This document shows, one piece after another, positions 35,865 to 45,087 of a DNA stretch of 64,000 nucleotides; within the stretch, counting starts at the first letter, position 1, and every line of letters begins with the position of its first letter. Under the pieces are notes generated by a model, which saw only the letters and a program-made list of their open reading frames with translations, did not search any database and was not told the origin of the DNA. Both the position numbers and the translations under genes were made by a program. Source of the stretch: Serratia proteamaculans_D (GTDB lineage: Bacteria; Pseudomonadota; Gammaproteobacteria; Enterobacterales; Enterobacteriaceae); the NCBI RefSeq assembly GCF_049959315.1, contig NZ_CP188201.1. One strand, 5' to 3'.

Positions 35865-35953
35865 ACGCAACACTCAGGTATTAGATAATCAATAACATTA
35901 ATCCGGTCGCCATTGTAGCGGCCTGATGCAGAACAATGTTGGGAGTAAAGAGT

Positions 35954-36298
35954 ATGAGTGATGAAACAGCACTGCCCCTGCAATTTACCGAGGCAGCAGC
36001 AAGCAAGGTTAAAGTCCTGATTGCTGATGAAGAAAATCCGGATCTGAAGTTGCGGGTTTATATTACCGGTGGCGGCTGCAGCGGATTCCAGTACGGCTTT
36101 ACTTTTGACGATAAGGTCAACGATGGCGACATGACCATCGAGAAGCAGGGGGTTGCGCTGGTGGTAGACCCAATGAGCCTGCAATATCTGGTTGGTGGCT
36201 CAGTCGATTATACCGAAGGGCTGGAAGGCTCCCGCTTCGTGGTGACCAACCCGAATGCCAAAACCACCTGCGGTTGCGGATCCTCGTTCAGCGTCTGA
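35954..36298 (+). CDS. erpA: Iron-sulfur cluster insertion protein ErpA
   Basis: A-type Fe-S carrier that delivers clusters to IspG/IspH and other targets. 114 residues from the ATG at 35954 (MSDETALPLQFTEAA); an in-frame upstream ATG at 35936 lacks a ribosome-binding site and is rejected. The three cluster ligands are Cys42 (GGGCSGFQYG), Cys106 and Cys108 (CGCGSSFSV). It lies downstream of clcA, as in E. coli, and has its own terminator. Confidence 0.97.
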   Translation: MSDETALPLQFTEAAASKVKVLIADEENPDLKLRVYITGGGCSGFQYGFTFDDKVNDGDMTIEKQGVALVVDPMSLQYLVGGSVDYTEGLEGSRFVVTNPNAKTTCGCGSSFSV

Positions 36299-36317
36299 TC
36301 CTGCCTGCAGCAGTATT

Positions 36318-36353
36318 AAACCCGCCAACCTCACCGGTTTGCGGGTTTTTTTA
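36318..36353 (+). terminator. Intrinsic terminator after erpA
   Basis: AAACCCGC (36318-36325) pairs with GCGGGTTT (36341-36348), with a nested AACC/GGTT pair inside, followed by a T run to 36352. It lies 20 bases past the erpA stop, and on the other strand it lies just past the small secreted ORF. Confidence 0.88.
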
Positions 36354-36356
36354 TCG

Positions 36357-36620
36357 CTACCATTCGACGGTGACCAGTTCCTGGTGAGGCTCATTTTCAC
36401 CTTCGGCCAGCAACCGGCTGCGGGTGACTTTAGGCTGACTATCGGCCGTACCACCGCACTTTACCTGAGGCACTGAGTCATCGATATGCACGCTGCACTT
36501 TGGGGTAATAGTCAGGCTGACACCGATTTGTCCGCTGGTGGCACCGGCGTAAACGAAGGGACTGAACAGTATTACACTGAATAAAAAGAGAATGTTTTTC
36601 ATCATTTGGGGAATAGCCAT
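36357..36620 (-). CDS. Small predicted exported protein, unknown function
   Basis: Up to 87 residues. Residues 6-25 (MMKNILFLFSVILFSPFVYA) form a clear signal peptide ending in a plausible cleavage site, leaving a mature protein of about 62 residues. It has two cysteines (PKCSVHI and VKCGGT) that could form a disulfide, and the C-terminus is TVEW. Starts are possible at 36620 or at the adjacent ATGs near 36602-36605. The latter put Met right before the signal peptide and look more natural, but no strong ribosome-binding site supports either. I do not recognise the family. Confidence 0.55.
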   Translation of the reverse strand: MAIPQMMKNILFLFSVILFSPFVYAGATSGQIGVSLTITPKCSVHIDDSVPQVKCGGTADSQPKVTRSRLLAEGENEPHQELVTVEW

Positions 36621-36805
36621 CCGTAAGCAATCACATAATGGCTTATCGGCAAAAAGTTAATAAGATTTAACAGGGTGGGATAATAATTAACTTGGGGTTA
36701 AAAAGTTTATTACATTGTTTTCCCTGAGATTTTCAGGCGTTGATAATAACACTTTGCTCATTAATTAGTCGAAAATTCTGTTTTGAAATGTGACGGGCAG
36801 ATAAG

Positions 36806-36831
36806 CCTCCGCCCGTGTATACAGGCGGAGG
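36806..36831 (-). terminator. Hairpin after yadS
   Basis: Perfect 8-bp stem (36806-36813 with 36824-36831) and a 10-base loop, 3 bases past the yadS stop. On the minus strand it is followed by a moderately T-rich CTTATCT. It probably ends the mtnN-btuF-yadS transcript. Confidence 0.6.
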
Positions 36832-36833
36832 GA

Positions 36834-37448
36834 TTAGCGTTCGAGGATAAAGGCGGGCAGTTTCAGGTGCCAGCGAATGGCTGCCAGGCGGATCGCCAGC
36901 GTGATGCCCATGCCGAGCATCATTGCCTGTTGCAGCGGCATACCGAAGGTCGCATAGGCCGTAGCATGCACAATGCCGCCAATGATGCAGGCGGTGGCGT
37001 AAATTTCAGTTCTCAGGATCATCGGAATTTCCCGTGCCAGTACGTCGCGGATAATACCGCCACCCACCCCGGTGATCACTCCCATGCAGATTGCCACCAG
37101 CGGACTGGCGTCTGCAGCGAAGGCTTTATTGACCCCAATGCCGACGAATACCGCCAGCCCAACGGCGTCCAGTACCGGCAAGATCCACTTGGGCAGGCGG
37201 CGCGGCTGGCGTACCAGCAGCAGCGTCAGTACGCAGGTGATCATGGCGACTACCAGATCGGTGGGATCCTTTACCCAAAATACCGGCCCGTTGGCCAATG
37301 CCATATCGCGAATAGTACCGCCGCCGACCGCCGTGACCACACCCAGTACCAGTACGCCGAATGGATCCATCCGTAGCTTGCCCGCCAGCAATACTCCTGA
37401 GATGGCGAAAACCGCAGTGCCGAGAATATCCAGCCAAAACACCAGCAT
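36834..37448 (-). CDS. yadS: TRIC-family membrane protein YadS (UPF0126)
   Basis: Inner-membrane protein of about 204 residues with two copies of the glycine-rich UPF0126 unit, GVVTAVGGGTIRDMALANGP and GVITGVGGGIIRDVLAREIP. The family is related to trimeric intracellular cation (TRIC) channels, but the physiological role in bacteria is unclear. The ATG at 37448 starts MLVFWLDILGTAVFAISGVL, matching E. coli YadS, and shares one base with the btuF TAA (TAATG), so the two are probably coupled. A longer in-frame start at 37475 lies inside btuF and is less likely. Confidence 0.9.
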   Translation of the reverse strand: MLVFWLDILGTAVFAISGVLLAGKLRMDPFGVLVLGVVTAVGGGTIRDMALANGPVFWVKDPTDLVVAMITCVLTLLLVRQPRRLPKWILPVLDAVGLAVFVGIGVNKAFAADASPLVAICMGVITGVGGGIIRDVLAREIPMILRTEIYATACIIGGIVHATAYATFGMPLQQAMMLGMGITLAIRLAAIRWHLKLPAFILER

Positions 37449-38254
37449 TAATGGATCTCCGCCAGTTGACTGCACAGTTGTTGTGCCGCCAGCATGATGC
37501 GCGGGCCGGCGCGGTTGAACCAGTCGCCATTTACTGCCAGTACCGGTACCTGCAATTGCGGCGCCCAGAAGGCTTTCACGCTGGCGATTTCTTTTTGGTC
37601 ACCGGTAATGACGATGGCCTGTGGTTGGCGGGCCAATACCTGTTCACGGCTGATTTGCGGCCACGGCATGCGGCTGTCGGCAAAGATGTTCTCAGCGCCA
37701 CACAGTGACAGCACCTGACTTTGCAAAGTGGCTCCGGAACTGGTGAACAGCGGCTGGGTGCCGAATTGCAGCAACACTCGTCGCGGTTGGCTATGCGGAT
37801 ATTTTGCTTTCAGCGCGGCAATTTGCTGACGGATCGCCTCTGCTGCCTGATGTGCTTGTTCAGGATGCGGGCTGTATTGCGCCAGGTCATCCAGCCGTTG
37901 CGCGATGTCATCGATAGTGGTGGCATCGGCATAAAAGATCGGGATCCCAAAAGCCGCGAGCTGATCCAGCACCCGTTGTGGATTGCCGCCGCGCCAGGCC
38001 AGGATCAGATCCGGCTTCAGCGCCAGCACCCGCTCCAGGTTGATGCCTTGCCAGGAGGCGACTTGCTCGAGCTTCTTGGCCGCCGGGGGATAGTCGGAAT
38101 AAGCGCTCACTGCCAGCAGGGTATCGCCCATACCGGCAGCATAGGCCAGCTCGGTGGTGTTGGGTGCCAGGCTGATCACCCGTTGGGCGGCGCTGGCAGG
38201 CAGCGCCATCCCTAATGCCAGCAGCCACAGCAGGGCTGAAAAGCGTCGTGTCAC
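37448..38254 (-). CDS. btuF: Vitamin B12-binding periplasmic protein BtuF
   Basis: Substrate-binding component for the BtuCD cobalamin ABC importer. 268 residues (E. coli 266). Signal peptide about 1-22 (LLALGMALPASA), then RVISLAPNTTELAYAAGMG and the class III binding-protein fold with the region LSLCGAENIFADSRMPWPQI. It starts with GTG at 38254, one base after the mtnN stop. Operon order mtnN-btuF-yadS as in E. coli. Confidence 0.95.
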   Translation of the reverse strand: MTRRFSALLWLLALGMALPASAAQRVISLAPNTTELAYAAGMGDTLLAVSAYSDYPPAAKKLEQVASWQGINLERVLALKPDLILAWRGGNPQRVLDQLAAFGIPIFYADATTIDDIAQRLDDLAQYSPHPEQAHQAAEAIRQQIAALKAKYPHSQPRRVLLQFGTQPLFTSSGATLQSQVLSLCGAENIFADSRMPWPQISREQVLARQPQAIVITGDQKEIASVKAFWAPQLQVPVLAVNGDWFNRAGPRIMLAAQQLCSQLAEIH

Positions 38255-38255
38255 A

Positions 38256-38957
38256 TCAACCGCGCTTAGCCAGGGTTTGCAGCATGGCGTTGACCATCAG
38301 CGTAGATTGCTTGGCCGCCACGGTAAGGAACTCTTCAAAACTCATGTGCGATTCGCTGTCGGCAACGTCAGAGATAGCGCGCACTACCACAAACGGCGTA
38401 CCGAACAGGTGGCAGACATGCCCGACTGCTGCCGCTTCCATTTCCACCGCTGCCACGCTTGGGAAGGTAGCGCGGATGCGTGCCAGTGGCTCAGCACCGT
38501 TAATGAAGGCATCGCCGCTGCAGATCAGACCGCGTACCGCGTTCAGGCCCAGCTGTTTGATGCAGTCTTCCGCCAGGGCAATCAGCGCGTCGTCGGCCAC
38601 AAACGCCGCCGGGCAGCCGGCCATCTGGCCTGGCTCGTAACCAAAGGCGGTCACGTCGGCATCGTGGTAACGCACTTCTTCAGATACCACAATATCGCCG
38701 ACCTTCAGCGTGCTGGCCAGGCCACCGGCGGAACCGGTATTGATCACCAGATCCGGCTTGCAGTGTTCCAGCAGCAGGGTGGTGCCCATGGCGGCAGAAA
38801 CCTTACCGATGCCGGATTTGAGCAGCGCCACGTCAACGCCACCGATTTGGCCGGTGTAGATTTCACAGCCCGCGCGTTGAAGGGTTTGACGGTTTTCAAT
38901 TTGATCGCGCAGCAGGGTGACTTCCTGCTCCATTGCGCCGATGATGCCTACTTTCAT
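38256..38957 (-). CDS. mtnN: 5'-methylthioadenosine/S-adenosylhomocysteine nucleosidase MtnN (Pfs)
   Basis: Cleaves methylthioadenosine and S-adenosylhomocysteine, so recycles methionine and provides the AI-2 precursor. 233 residues from the ATG at 38957 (MKVGIIGAMEQEVTLL). Substrate-site signatures are INTGSAGGL, VVSEEVRYHDADVTAFGYE and the catalytic region ISDVADSES with its aspartate. First gene of mtnN-btuF-yadS; divergent from dgt. Confidence 0.97.
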   Translation of the reverse strand: MKVGIIGAMEQEVTLLRDQIENRQTLQRAGCEIYTGQIGGVDVALLKSGIGKVSAAMGTTLLLEHCKPDLVINTGSAGGLASTLKVGDIVVSEEVRYHDADVTAFGYEPGQMAGCPAAFVADDALIALAEDCIKQLGLNAVRGLICSGDAFINGAEPLARIRATFPSVAAVEMEAAAVGHVCHLFGTPFVVVRAISDVADSESHMSFEEFLTVAAKQSTLMVNAMLQTLAKRG

Positions 38958-39086
38958 AAATAACACTCACTGATTGGCTGTGGGAATTTCGCCATAGTCT
39001 ATCATGGCTCTCATAGAGAGATAATCCGTTGCATATGCCGCCGGGAATTGTTATCACGGGGGCAGGGTGCAACGGCGGAGAAACAG

Positions 39087-40604
39087 ATGTCCGGGATCGA
39101 CTTTAAGCAGAAAATCAGCTTCCAGCGGCCATTCAGCAAGCCAATTGAAGCCGAGGAAGAATACGACATTGTCCGGCAGTTCGAGAGCGATCGCGGACGC
39201 ATAGTCAATTCCGCCGCCATTCGCCGTTTGCAGCAAAAAACCCAGGTGTTTCCTCTCGAGCGCAATGCCGCGGTTCGCAGTCGCCTGACGCACTCTATGG
39301 AGGTGCAACAGGTCGGAAGGCATATCGCCAAAGAGATCCTCAATCGTTTTAAACAAGATGGGCGAGTCGACGAACTCGGCCTGACCAAACTGCTGGATCC
39401 CTTTGAGAGTATTGTCGAGATGGCCTGCCTGATGCATGACATCGGCAACCCACCCTTCGGGCACTTTGGCGAGTCGGCGATCAACAACTGGTTTTCCCAG
39501 CGCCTCGATCCCGCCAGTTGCGGCAGCGAACCGGCCAGCAACGATCGTTGCCAGGTCAGTACGCTGCGGCTGCATGAAGGCGAGAGCGATCTTAACCGCC
39601 TGCGCAGCCGTATCCGTCAGGATCTCAGCCATTTTGAAGGCAATGCCCAGGCGATCCGCCTGGTGCATACGCTGCTGAAGCTTAACCTGACCTACGCGCA
39701 GGTGGGCTGTATCCTGAAATACACCCGCCCGGCCTATTGGGCCAGCGCTATTCCTGCCAGCCATAACTACCTGATGAAAAAACCGGGCTATTATCTGGCG
39801 GAAGAGGCGTTTGTCGATCGACTGCGTCGCGAGTTGAATATGGGCGAGTTCGACCGCTTTCCATTGACCTATATTATGGAGGCGGCTGATGATATTTCGT
39901 ACTGCGTGGCCGATTTGGAAGATGCGGTGGAAAAAAACATTTTCACCGTCGAGCAGCTTTACCAACATTTAACTCAGGAATGGGGCGAAGTCACGCCGGG
40001 TGATTTGTTTGATAAAACCGTGGCTAGCGCATTTCGCAAAATCGATCGCGGTGGCGCCCGGCGCAGTAGTGAAGATCAGTTCTTCATGTATTTACGGGTG
40101 TTTACGGTGGCGCGGTTGGTTCCGCATGCGGCGCAGCGTTTTATTGATAACCTGGAGTCGGTCTATCAGGGAAACTTTAATCAGGCGCTGCTGGAGGACT
40201 CCAGCCCGGCTTACCAATTGCTGAAAATCTTCAAAAATGTCGCGTTCAAACACGTGTTCAATCACCCGGAAGTAGAGCAGCTTGAGCTGCAGGGCTACCG
40301 GGTCATCAGCGGCCTGCTGGATATCTACAGCCCACTGTTGGCGATGCCGCTGGCGGACTTTACCCTGCTGGTACAGGAAGACAGCCATCGTGCCTATCCG
40401 ATCGAAACGCGTCTGTTTCATAAGCTTTCAACCAAGCATCGGTTGGCCTATATCGAAGCGATTGAGGGCCTGCAACATCTGTCATCCGAGCAGTTGGCGA
40501 TCCGCGAGTATTATTTCCGTGCGCGTTTGCTGCAGGATTATATCAGCGGCATGACCGATCTTTATGCCTATGACGAATATCGGCGATTAATGGCTGCTGA
40601 ATAA
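39087..40604 (+). CDS. dgt: Deoxyguanosinetriphosphate triphosphohydrolase Dgt
   Basis: HD-domain enzyme that splits dGTP to deoxyguanosine and tripolyphosphate. 505 residues from the ATG at 39087, the same length as E. coli, with GGAG 6 bases upstream. An in-frame ATG 39 bases upstream (39048) is rejected. The metal-binding HD motif is in MHDIGNPPFGHFGE, with the preceding RLTHSMEVQQVGR. The C-terminal LLQDYISGMTDLYA is conserved. It stands alone between mtnN and degP, as in E. coli. Confidence 0.96.
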   Translation: MSGIDFKQKISFQRPFSKPIEAEEEYDIVRQFESDRGRIVNSAAIRRLQQKTQVFPLERNAAVRSRLTHSMEVQQVGRHIAKEILNRFKQDGRVDELGLTKLLDPFESIVEMACLMHDIGNPPFGHFGESAINNWFSQRLDPASCGSEPASNDRCQVSTLRLHEGESDLNRLRSRIRQDLSHFEGNAQAIRLVHTLLKLNLTYAQVGCILKYTRPAYWASAIPASHNYLMKKPGYYLAEEAFVDRLRRELNMGEFDRFPLTYIMEAADDISYCVADLEDAVEKNIFTVEQLYQHLTQEWGEVTPGDLFDKTVASAFRKIDRGGARRSSEDQFFMYLRVFTVARLVPHAAQRFIDNLESVYQGNFNQALLEDSSPAYQLLKIFKNVAFKHVFNHPEVEQLELQGYRVISGLLDIYSPLLAMPLADFTLLVQEDSHRAYPIETRLFHKLSTKHRLAYIEAIEGLQHLSSEQLAIREYYFRARLLQDYISGMTDLYAYDEYRRLMAAE

Positions 40605-40715
40605 TTCATTCGGCTAATAAATATTATTTTAAGCATTTTGCCTGGCGGCGCAGGATCTATTTCGAGTTTTGTAAAGACGGACAATATTTGTTTACTATTA
40701 CCAATAACCTGCGCC

Positions 40716-40743
40716 GGAACTTAGCGGTATTAATAGGTTCTGA
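40716..40743 (+). promoter_or_regulatory. Sigma-E promoter of degP
   Basis: GGAACTT (40716-40722) and TCTGA (40739-40743) separated by 16 bases match the sigma-E (RpoE) promoter of E. coli degP closely. A possible half CpxR site, GTAAA, is at 40671-40675, but its partner is poor (ACAAT), so CpxR control is uncertain. Confidence 0.85.
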
Positions 40744-40796
40744 TTATGCACAAAGACCCTAATACTTTCTGAACGACTTTTATAAGAGACACACAG

Positions 40797-42239
40797 ATGA
40801 AAAAAACCGCATTAGTTCTGAGCGCATTGGCATTCAGTATTGGTATGGCGATGGGCCCGATGACGGCCAGCGCCGCAGAAACCGCCTCTTCCAGCACTCA
40901 GCAATTGCCAAGCCTGGCACCGATGCTGGAAAAAGTGATGCCTTCCGTGGTGAGCATTAATGTTGAAGGCAGCACTACGGTCAACACGGCAAAGATGCCG
41001 CCGCAGTTCCAACAGTTCTTCGGTGAAGACTCACCGTTCTGCCAGGACGGTTCGCCGTTCCAGGCTTCGCCGATGTGCCAGGGCGGCGGGCCTGGCGGTG
41101 AGCCGGGTGCACCAGGCCAGGGGACTCAGCAGAAATTCCAGGCGCTGGGTGCCGGGGTGGTGATTGATGCCGCGAAAGGCTACGTGGTGACCAACAACCA
41201 CGTGGTTGAGAACGCCAACAAAATTCAGGTCCAACTGAGCGATGGCCGTAAATTTGACGCCAAGGTGATCGGTAAGGATCCGCGTTCTGATATCGCGTTG
41301 ATCCAGCTGAAAGACTTTAAAAATCTGACGGCGATCAAGATGGCGGACTCCGAACAACTGCGCGTAGGCGATTACACCGTTGCTATCGGTAACCCGTACG
41401 GGTTGGGTGAGACCGCTACCTCTGGCATTGTTTCTGCACTGGGTCGTAGCGGGCTGAATATCGAAAATTACGAGAACTTTATCCAGACCGATGCAGCGAT
41501 TAACCGTGGTAACTCCGGCGGCGCGTTGGTTAACCTGAACGGCGAACTGATCGGCATTAACACCGCTATTTTGGCACCGGACGGCGGTAACATCGGTATC
41601 GGCTTTGCTATCCCGAGCAACATGGTGAAAAACCTGACGGCGCAGATGGTCGAATATGGCCAGGTGAAACGCGGCGAATTGGGTATTATGGGGACCGAGC
41701 TGAATTCTGAGCTGGCGAAAGCGATGAAAGTGGACGCGCAGCGCGGGGCCTTTGTCAGCCAGGTCATGCCGAAATCTTCTGCCGCCAAGGCGGGTATCAA
41801 GGCCGGGGACGTGATTGTTACCATGAACGGTAAAGCCATCTCCAGCTTTGCCTCGTTCCGGGCGGAAATCGGTACTCTGCCGGTAGGCAGCAAAATGTCG
41901 CTGGGGATCATCCGCGACGGCAAGCCTGTCACCGTGGACGTTACCCTGGAGCAAAGTTCTCAGACTCAGGTTGAATCCGGCAATATCTACACCGGTATCG
42001 AAGGCGCCGAACTGAGCAATGGTCAGGCTGGCGCTCAGAAAGGCGTGAAGGTGGATAACGTCAAGGCAGGCAGCGCCGCTGCACGCATCGGCCTGAAAAA
42101 AGGCGACTTTATCCTTGGGGTTAACCAGCAGCCGATCCAGAACCTGGGCGAACTGCGTAAAATCCTCGACATCAAACCGTCGGTACTGGCGCTGAATATC
42201 CTGCGCGGTGATACCACGCTGTATCTGCTGATGCAGTAA
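40797..42239 (+). CDS. degP: Periplasmic serine protease/chaperone DegP (HtrA)
   Basis: Degrades or refolds damaged envelope proteins. 480-residue precursor (E. coli 474) with a signal peptide (about 1-26). Catalytic triad His135, Asp165 and Ser240 (in TNNHVV, RSDIAL and GNSGGAL). The LA-loop region near residues 70-110 contains CQDGSPFQASPMC, the pair of cysteines known in DegP. Two PDZ domains follow (about 285-380 and 395-470). Expression is expected from the sigma-E promoter upstream. A bidirectional terminator follows. Confidence 0.98.
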   Translation: MKKTALVLSALAFSIGMAMGPMTASAAETASSSTQQLPSLAPMLEKVMPSVVSINVEGSTTVNTAKMPPQFQQFFGEDSPFCQDGSPFQASPMCQGGGPGGEPGAPGQGTQQKFQALGAGVVIDAAKGYVVTNNHVVENANKIQVQLSDGRKFDAKVIGKDPRSDIALIQLKDFKNLTAIKMADSEQLRVGDYTVAIGNPYGLGETATSGIVSALGRSGLNIENYENFIQTDAAINRGNSGGALVNLNGELIGINTAILAPDGGNIGIGFAIPSNMVKNLTAQMVEYGQVKRGELGIMGTELNSELAKAMKVDAQRGAFVSQVMPKSSAAKAGIKAGDVIVTMNGKAISSFASFRAEIGTLPVGSKMSLGIIRDGKPVTVDVTLEQSSQTQVESGNIYTGIEGAELSNGQAGAQKGVKVDNVKAGSAAARIGLKKGDFILGVNQQPIQNLGELRKILDIKPSVLALNILRGDTTLYLLMQ

Positions 42240-42256
42240 TTAATCAGCCTCCAGCT

Positions 42257-42284
42257 AAAAAGGCACGCTTCGGCGTGCCTTTTT
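42257..42284. terminator. Bidirectional terminator between degP and barA
   Basis: Perfect 8-bp stem (42261-42268 with 42273-42280) and a stable TTCG loop, with A residues before and T residues after. It serves converging degP and barA. Confidence 0.92.
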
Positions 42285-42297
42285 ATTGCGTGCGGTA

Positions 42298-45018
42298 TCA
42301 GCCCAAATGAGTACGAGCTGCCTGGCTGACCAGTTCAATCTCATCCAACAGTTCCAGCCATTCCGGCTCCAGCTCGTCGTTGCTGACGCCCTGACGTAAT
42401 TGCTGTTCAAGGTAGAAACACAGCTGTTTCAGGCGCGGTACGCCGCTGTAGCTGCAACTACCGTGCAGTTTGTGGATCAAATCGAGAATGCCGTCATCCG
42501 GCGTGCCGTCCAGTATCGCTTGCACTCGCTCGCTGACCTGTGGCAGGAAATCGAGCAGCATCTGCAACAGATCATGTGCCAGATCGGGTTTGTTCGCCGC
42601 CTGGCGCAGTGCCAACGGCCAGTCGAGCGACAGTGGCGGTTGATTGACCGCAGTTTCCGGTTCTGGCTCGCCGCTGTAATAACGCGCCAAAACGCGGGTC
42701 AGCATCGCTTCGTCAATCGGCTTGGCCAGATAGTCATCCATCCCGGCCTGCAGCAAATGCTCACGTTCACCACTGACGGCATGGGCGGTGACGGCGACGA
42801 TTGGCGTCGAATTGTGGTGCGGCAGTTGGCGGATCAACTCGCTGGTCCGAATGCCGTCAATATTGGGCATCTGGATATCCATCAGGATCAAATCCAGCAC
42901 GTTGTCGCGCGCCAGCAGCAATGCTTCTTCTCCGCTCTCACACAGCAGGGTCTTTTCCACCTGTTCGGCCAGCAGAGTGCCAATCAGCTTCAGGTTGGCC
43001 GGGTTATCGTCGACCGCCATCACCGTCAGCGGCAGGCGTTTATGTTCTGGTACGGCGGCGAGGCGCAGCGGTGTTTCCATACGCAGCAGTGGGAACAGGC
43101 GGTTGCTGGTGATCGGTTTGATCAGGCAGCCGGCGGCGCCTTGCTGTTTAAGCTGCTCGGCATTGATCTGTGACTGGGAGGGCAGCGCCAGAATCACCCG
43201 GTCGGCGATCTTCAACGCCGCCAGCAGCTTGCTTTCGTGCTGCGCCATATTCTCACGGAACGGGATCGGCACTCCCACCAGCAGGAAGTCGTAATTTTTC
43301 TTCGGCAACTGGGCCAGCGTTGGCGAATGGGTGATCACCAAATGGGTGACACTCAGCATATTCAGCGTTGCCTGCGCCGCCATCGGGTTGGCTTCGATAT
43401 AGCCCAGGGTCTTGCCCTGCAGATCCGGCAGGTTTGACGGCAGCGACAGCATGCCCTCATGCAAGTCGAGGGTGATATGGAACCAGAAGGTCGAACCCCG
43501 GTTCAACTGGCTGTGGAAGCAGATATCGCCCCCCATCTCTTTCACCAGTTTTTGGGTGATCACCAGCCCCAGCCCGGTACCGCCGTGACGGCGTGAAATA
43601 CTGGCATCCGCCTGACGGAACGCCTGGAACAGCTGCGACTGCTGCCGTTCAGAGATACCGATGCCGGTGTCATGGATTTGCACTTCCAGCTCCATCTGGC
43701 GTTCCTGCTGGCCCCGCAGCTCGACACGGATATCAATGTTGCCGGTTTCGGTAAATTTGATCGCGTTGCCCAACAGGTTGGTAATGATCTGTTGCAGCCG
43801 CAAGGAGTCGCCAATCACCTGTTCCGGCACGTCGTTATGCACGTCCAGCGTCAGCTCCAGCCCTTTCTCATGGGCGCTGGGCGCCAGCAACACTATCACC
43901 TCGTCCAGCGTCTCACGCAGCGAGAATGGGATATGTTCCAGCACCAGCTTGCCGGCCTCCAGCTTGGAGAAGTCCAGCACGTCGTTGATGATGGTCAACA
44001 GATTGTTGGCCGAGCGCTCGATGGTTTGCAGATAGTCGGTCTGGGTGACGCTCATTTCGGTTTTCAGCATCTGGCGGGTAAAGCCGATCACGCCGTTGAG
44101 CGGGGTACGCAGCTCGTGCGACATGTTCGCCAGAAATTCGGATTTGATACGCGCCGCCTCTTGGGCGCGTTTTTTCGCCAGGTCCAGCTCGACGTTCTGG
44201 ATCTCCATCTGTTCCAGCGTTTCGCGCAGATCGGAGGTCGCCTGATCGATATTCTGCTGCATTTCTTCGTGGTAGGCGGTGAGCGACATCGCCATCGAAT
44301 TGATGCCGTTTTTCAGCATGTGCAGTTCGCCGAGCATAAAGCCTTCGACGCGGCTGTCGAGCTGACCGCGGCGGATGCGGTCAACGGTGTTCACCATATT
44401 GCGGATCGGGCCGGTGACGTCGCGCATCAGGCGGTAAGCAAACAGAATGGCGATACACATGCACAGCAGCAACAGCAGGGTAGAGACAAACACCTCTTTG
44501 TATTGCTGCAAACGGACCGACTGCAGATCCAGCTCGATCGCCACATAGCCCAGGCGGTTGTCCTGCTGAGGATCGCTGCTGGCGGTTTGATCAGGATACT
44601 GGCTCTCTGCCAGGATCGGGGTACGCAGGATCAGTGAGTCGCCACGCCGTGTCAGCATCAGATCGGTGGGGATGGGCACCCCTTTCGGCAACTGCAGCTG
44701 GGTAAAGTTGTGATGGTAATTGGAGGTGACAAACAGATTATTCTGCGCGTCGAACACCGTAATGGAACGAACGATGTCTGAATGGCGACGATGCAACAGG
44801 CTGACCAATTGCCTGACCGACTCGCGGCTGCGGAACGTCATGCCGTACTCGCTGGCCACTGCCAGCGGTTCGATAATACTGGCCCCGGCGTCAACCAATT
44901 GTTCCTGTAATTCATTGTAGCGATGCACCACGAAGAAGGTGCTGAGCAACAGACCAATCAACAGCGTTGGGGCCAGAATCAGGATCATCATGCGCGCCCG
45001 CAGGCTGTATTTGGTCAT
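42298..45018 (-). CDS. barA: Hybrid sensor histidine kinase BarA
   Basis: Tripartite kinase that phosphorylates UvrY and so raises the CsrB/C small RNAs in response to short-chain organic acids. 906 residues. Domains in order: first membrane segment (about 8-30), periplasmic sensor (30-175), second membrane segment (176-196), HAMP, kinase with H-box NMSHELRTPLNG and the ATP-binding DTGIGI and GGTGLGL, receiver with the phospho-accepting Asp in LILMDIQMPNIDG, and a C-terminal HPt domain with HKLHGSCSYSG. It is divergent from the rlmD remnant and relA, as in E. coli. Confidence 0.97.
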   Translation of the reverse strand: MTKYSLRARMMILILAPTLLIGLLLSTFFVVHRYNELQEQLVDAGASIIEPLAVASEYGMTFRSRESVRQLVSLLHRRHSDIVRSITVFDAQNNLFVTSNYHHNFTQLQLPKGVPIPTDLMLTRRGDSLILRTPILAESQYPDQTASSDPQQDNRLGYVAIELDLQSVRLQQYKEVFVSTLLLLLCMCIAILFAYRLMRDVTGPIRNMVNTVDRIRRGQLDSRVEGFMLGELHMLKNGINSMAMSLTAYHEEMQQNIDQATSDLRETLEQMEIQNVELDLAKKRAQEAARIKSEFLANMSHELRTPLNGVIGFTRQMLKTEMSVTQTDYLQTIERSANNLLTIINDVLDFSKLEAGKLVLEHIPFSLRETLDEVIVLLAPSAHEKGLELTLDVHNDVPEQVIGDSLRLQQIITNLLGNAIKFTETGNIDIRVELRGQQERQMELEVQIHDTGIGISERQQSQLFQAFRQADASISRRHGGTGLGLVITQKLVKEMGGDICFHSQLNRGSTFWFHITLDLHEGMLSLPSNLPDLQGKTLGYIEANPMAAQATLNMLSVTHLVITHSPTLAQLPKKNYDFLLVGVPIPFRENMAQHESKLLAALKIADRVILALPSQSQINAEQLKQQGAAGCLIKPITSNRLFPLLRMETPLRLAAVPEHKRLPLTVMAVDDNPANLKLIGTLLAEQVEKTLLCESGEEALLLARDNVLDLILMDIQMPNIDGIRTSELIRQLPHHNSTPIVAVTAHAVSGEREHLLQAGMDDYLAKPIDEAMLTRVLARYYSGEPEPETAVNQPPLSLDWPLALRQAANKPDLAHDLLQMLLDFLPQVSERVQAILDGTPDDGILDLIHKLHGSCSYSGVPRLKQLCFYLEQQLRQGVSNDELEPEWLELLDEIELVSQAARTHLG

Positions 45019-45087
45019 GGGGTTCCAGTGTGGGAAAATTGCCGGACAGCCTCTACTTTAAATGAACCGGCACTCGATCGACAAACT

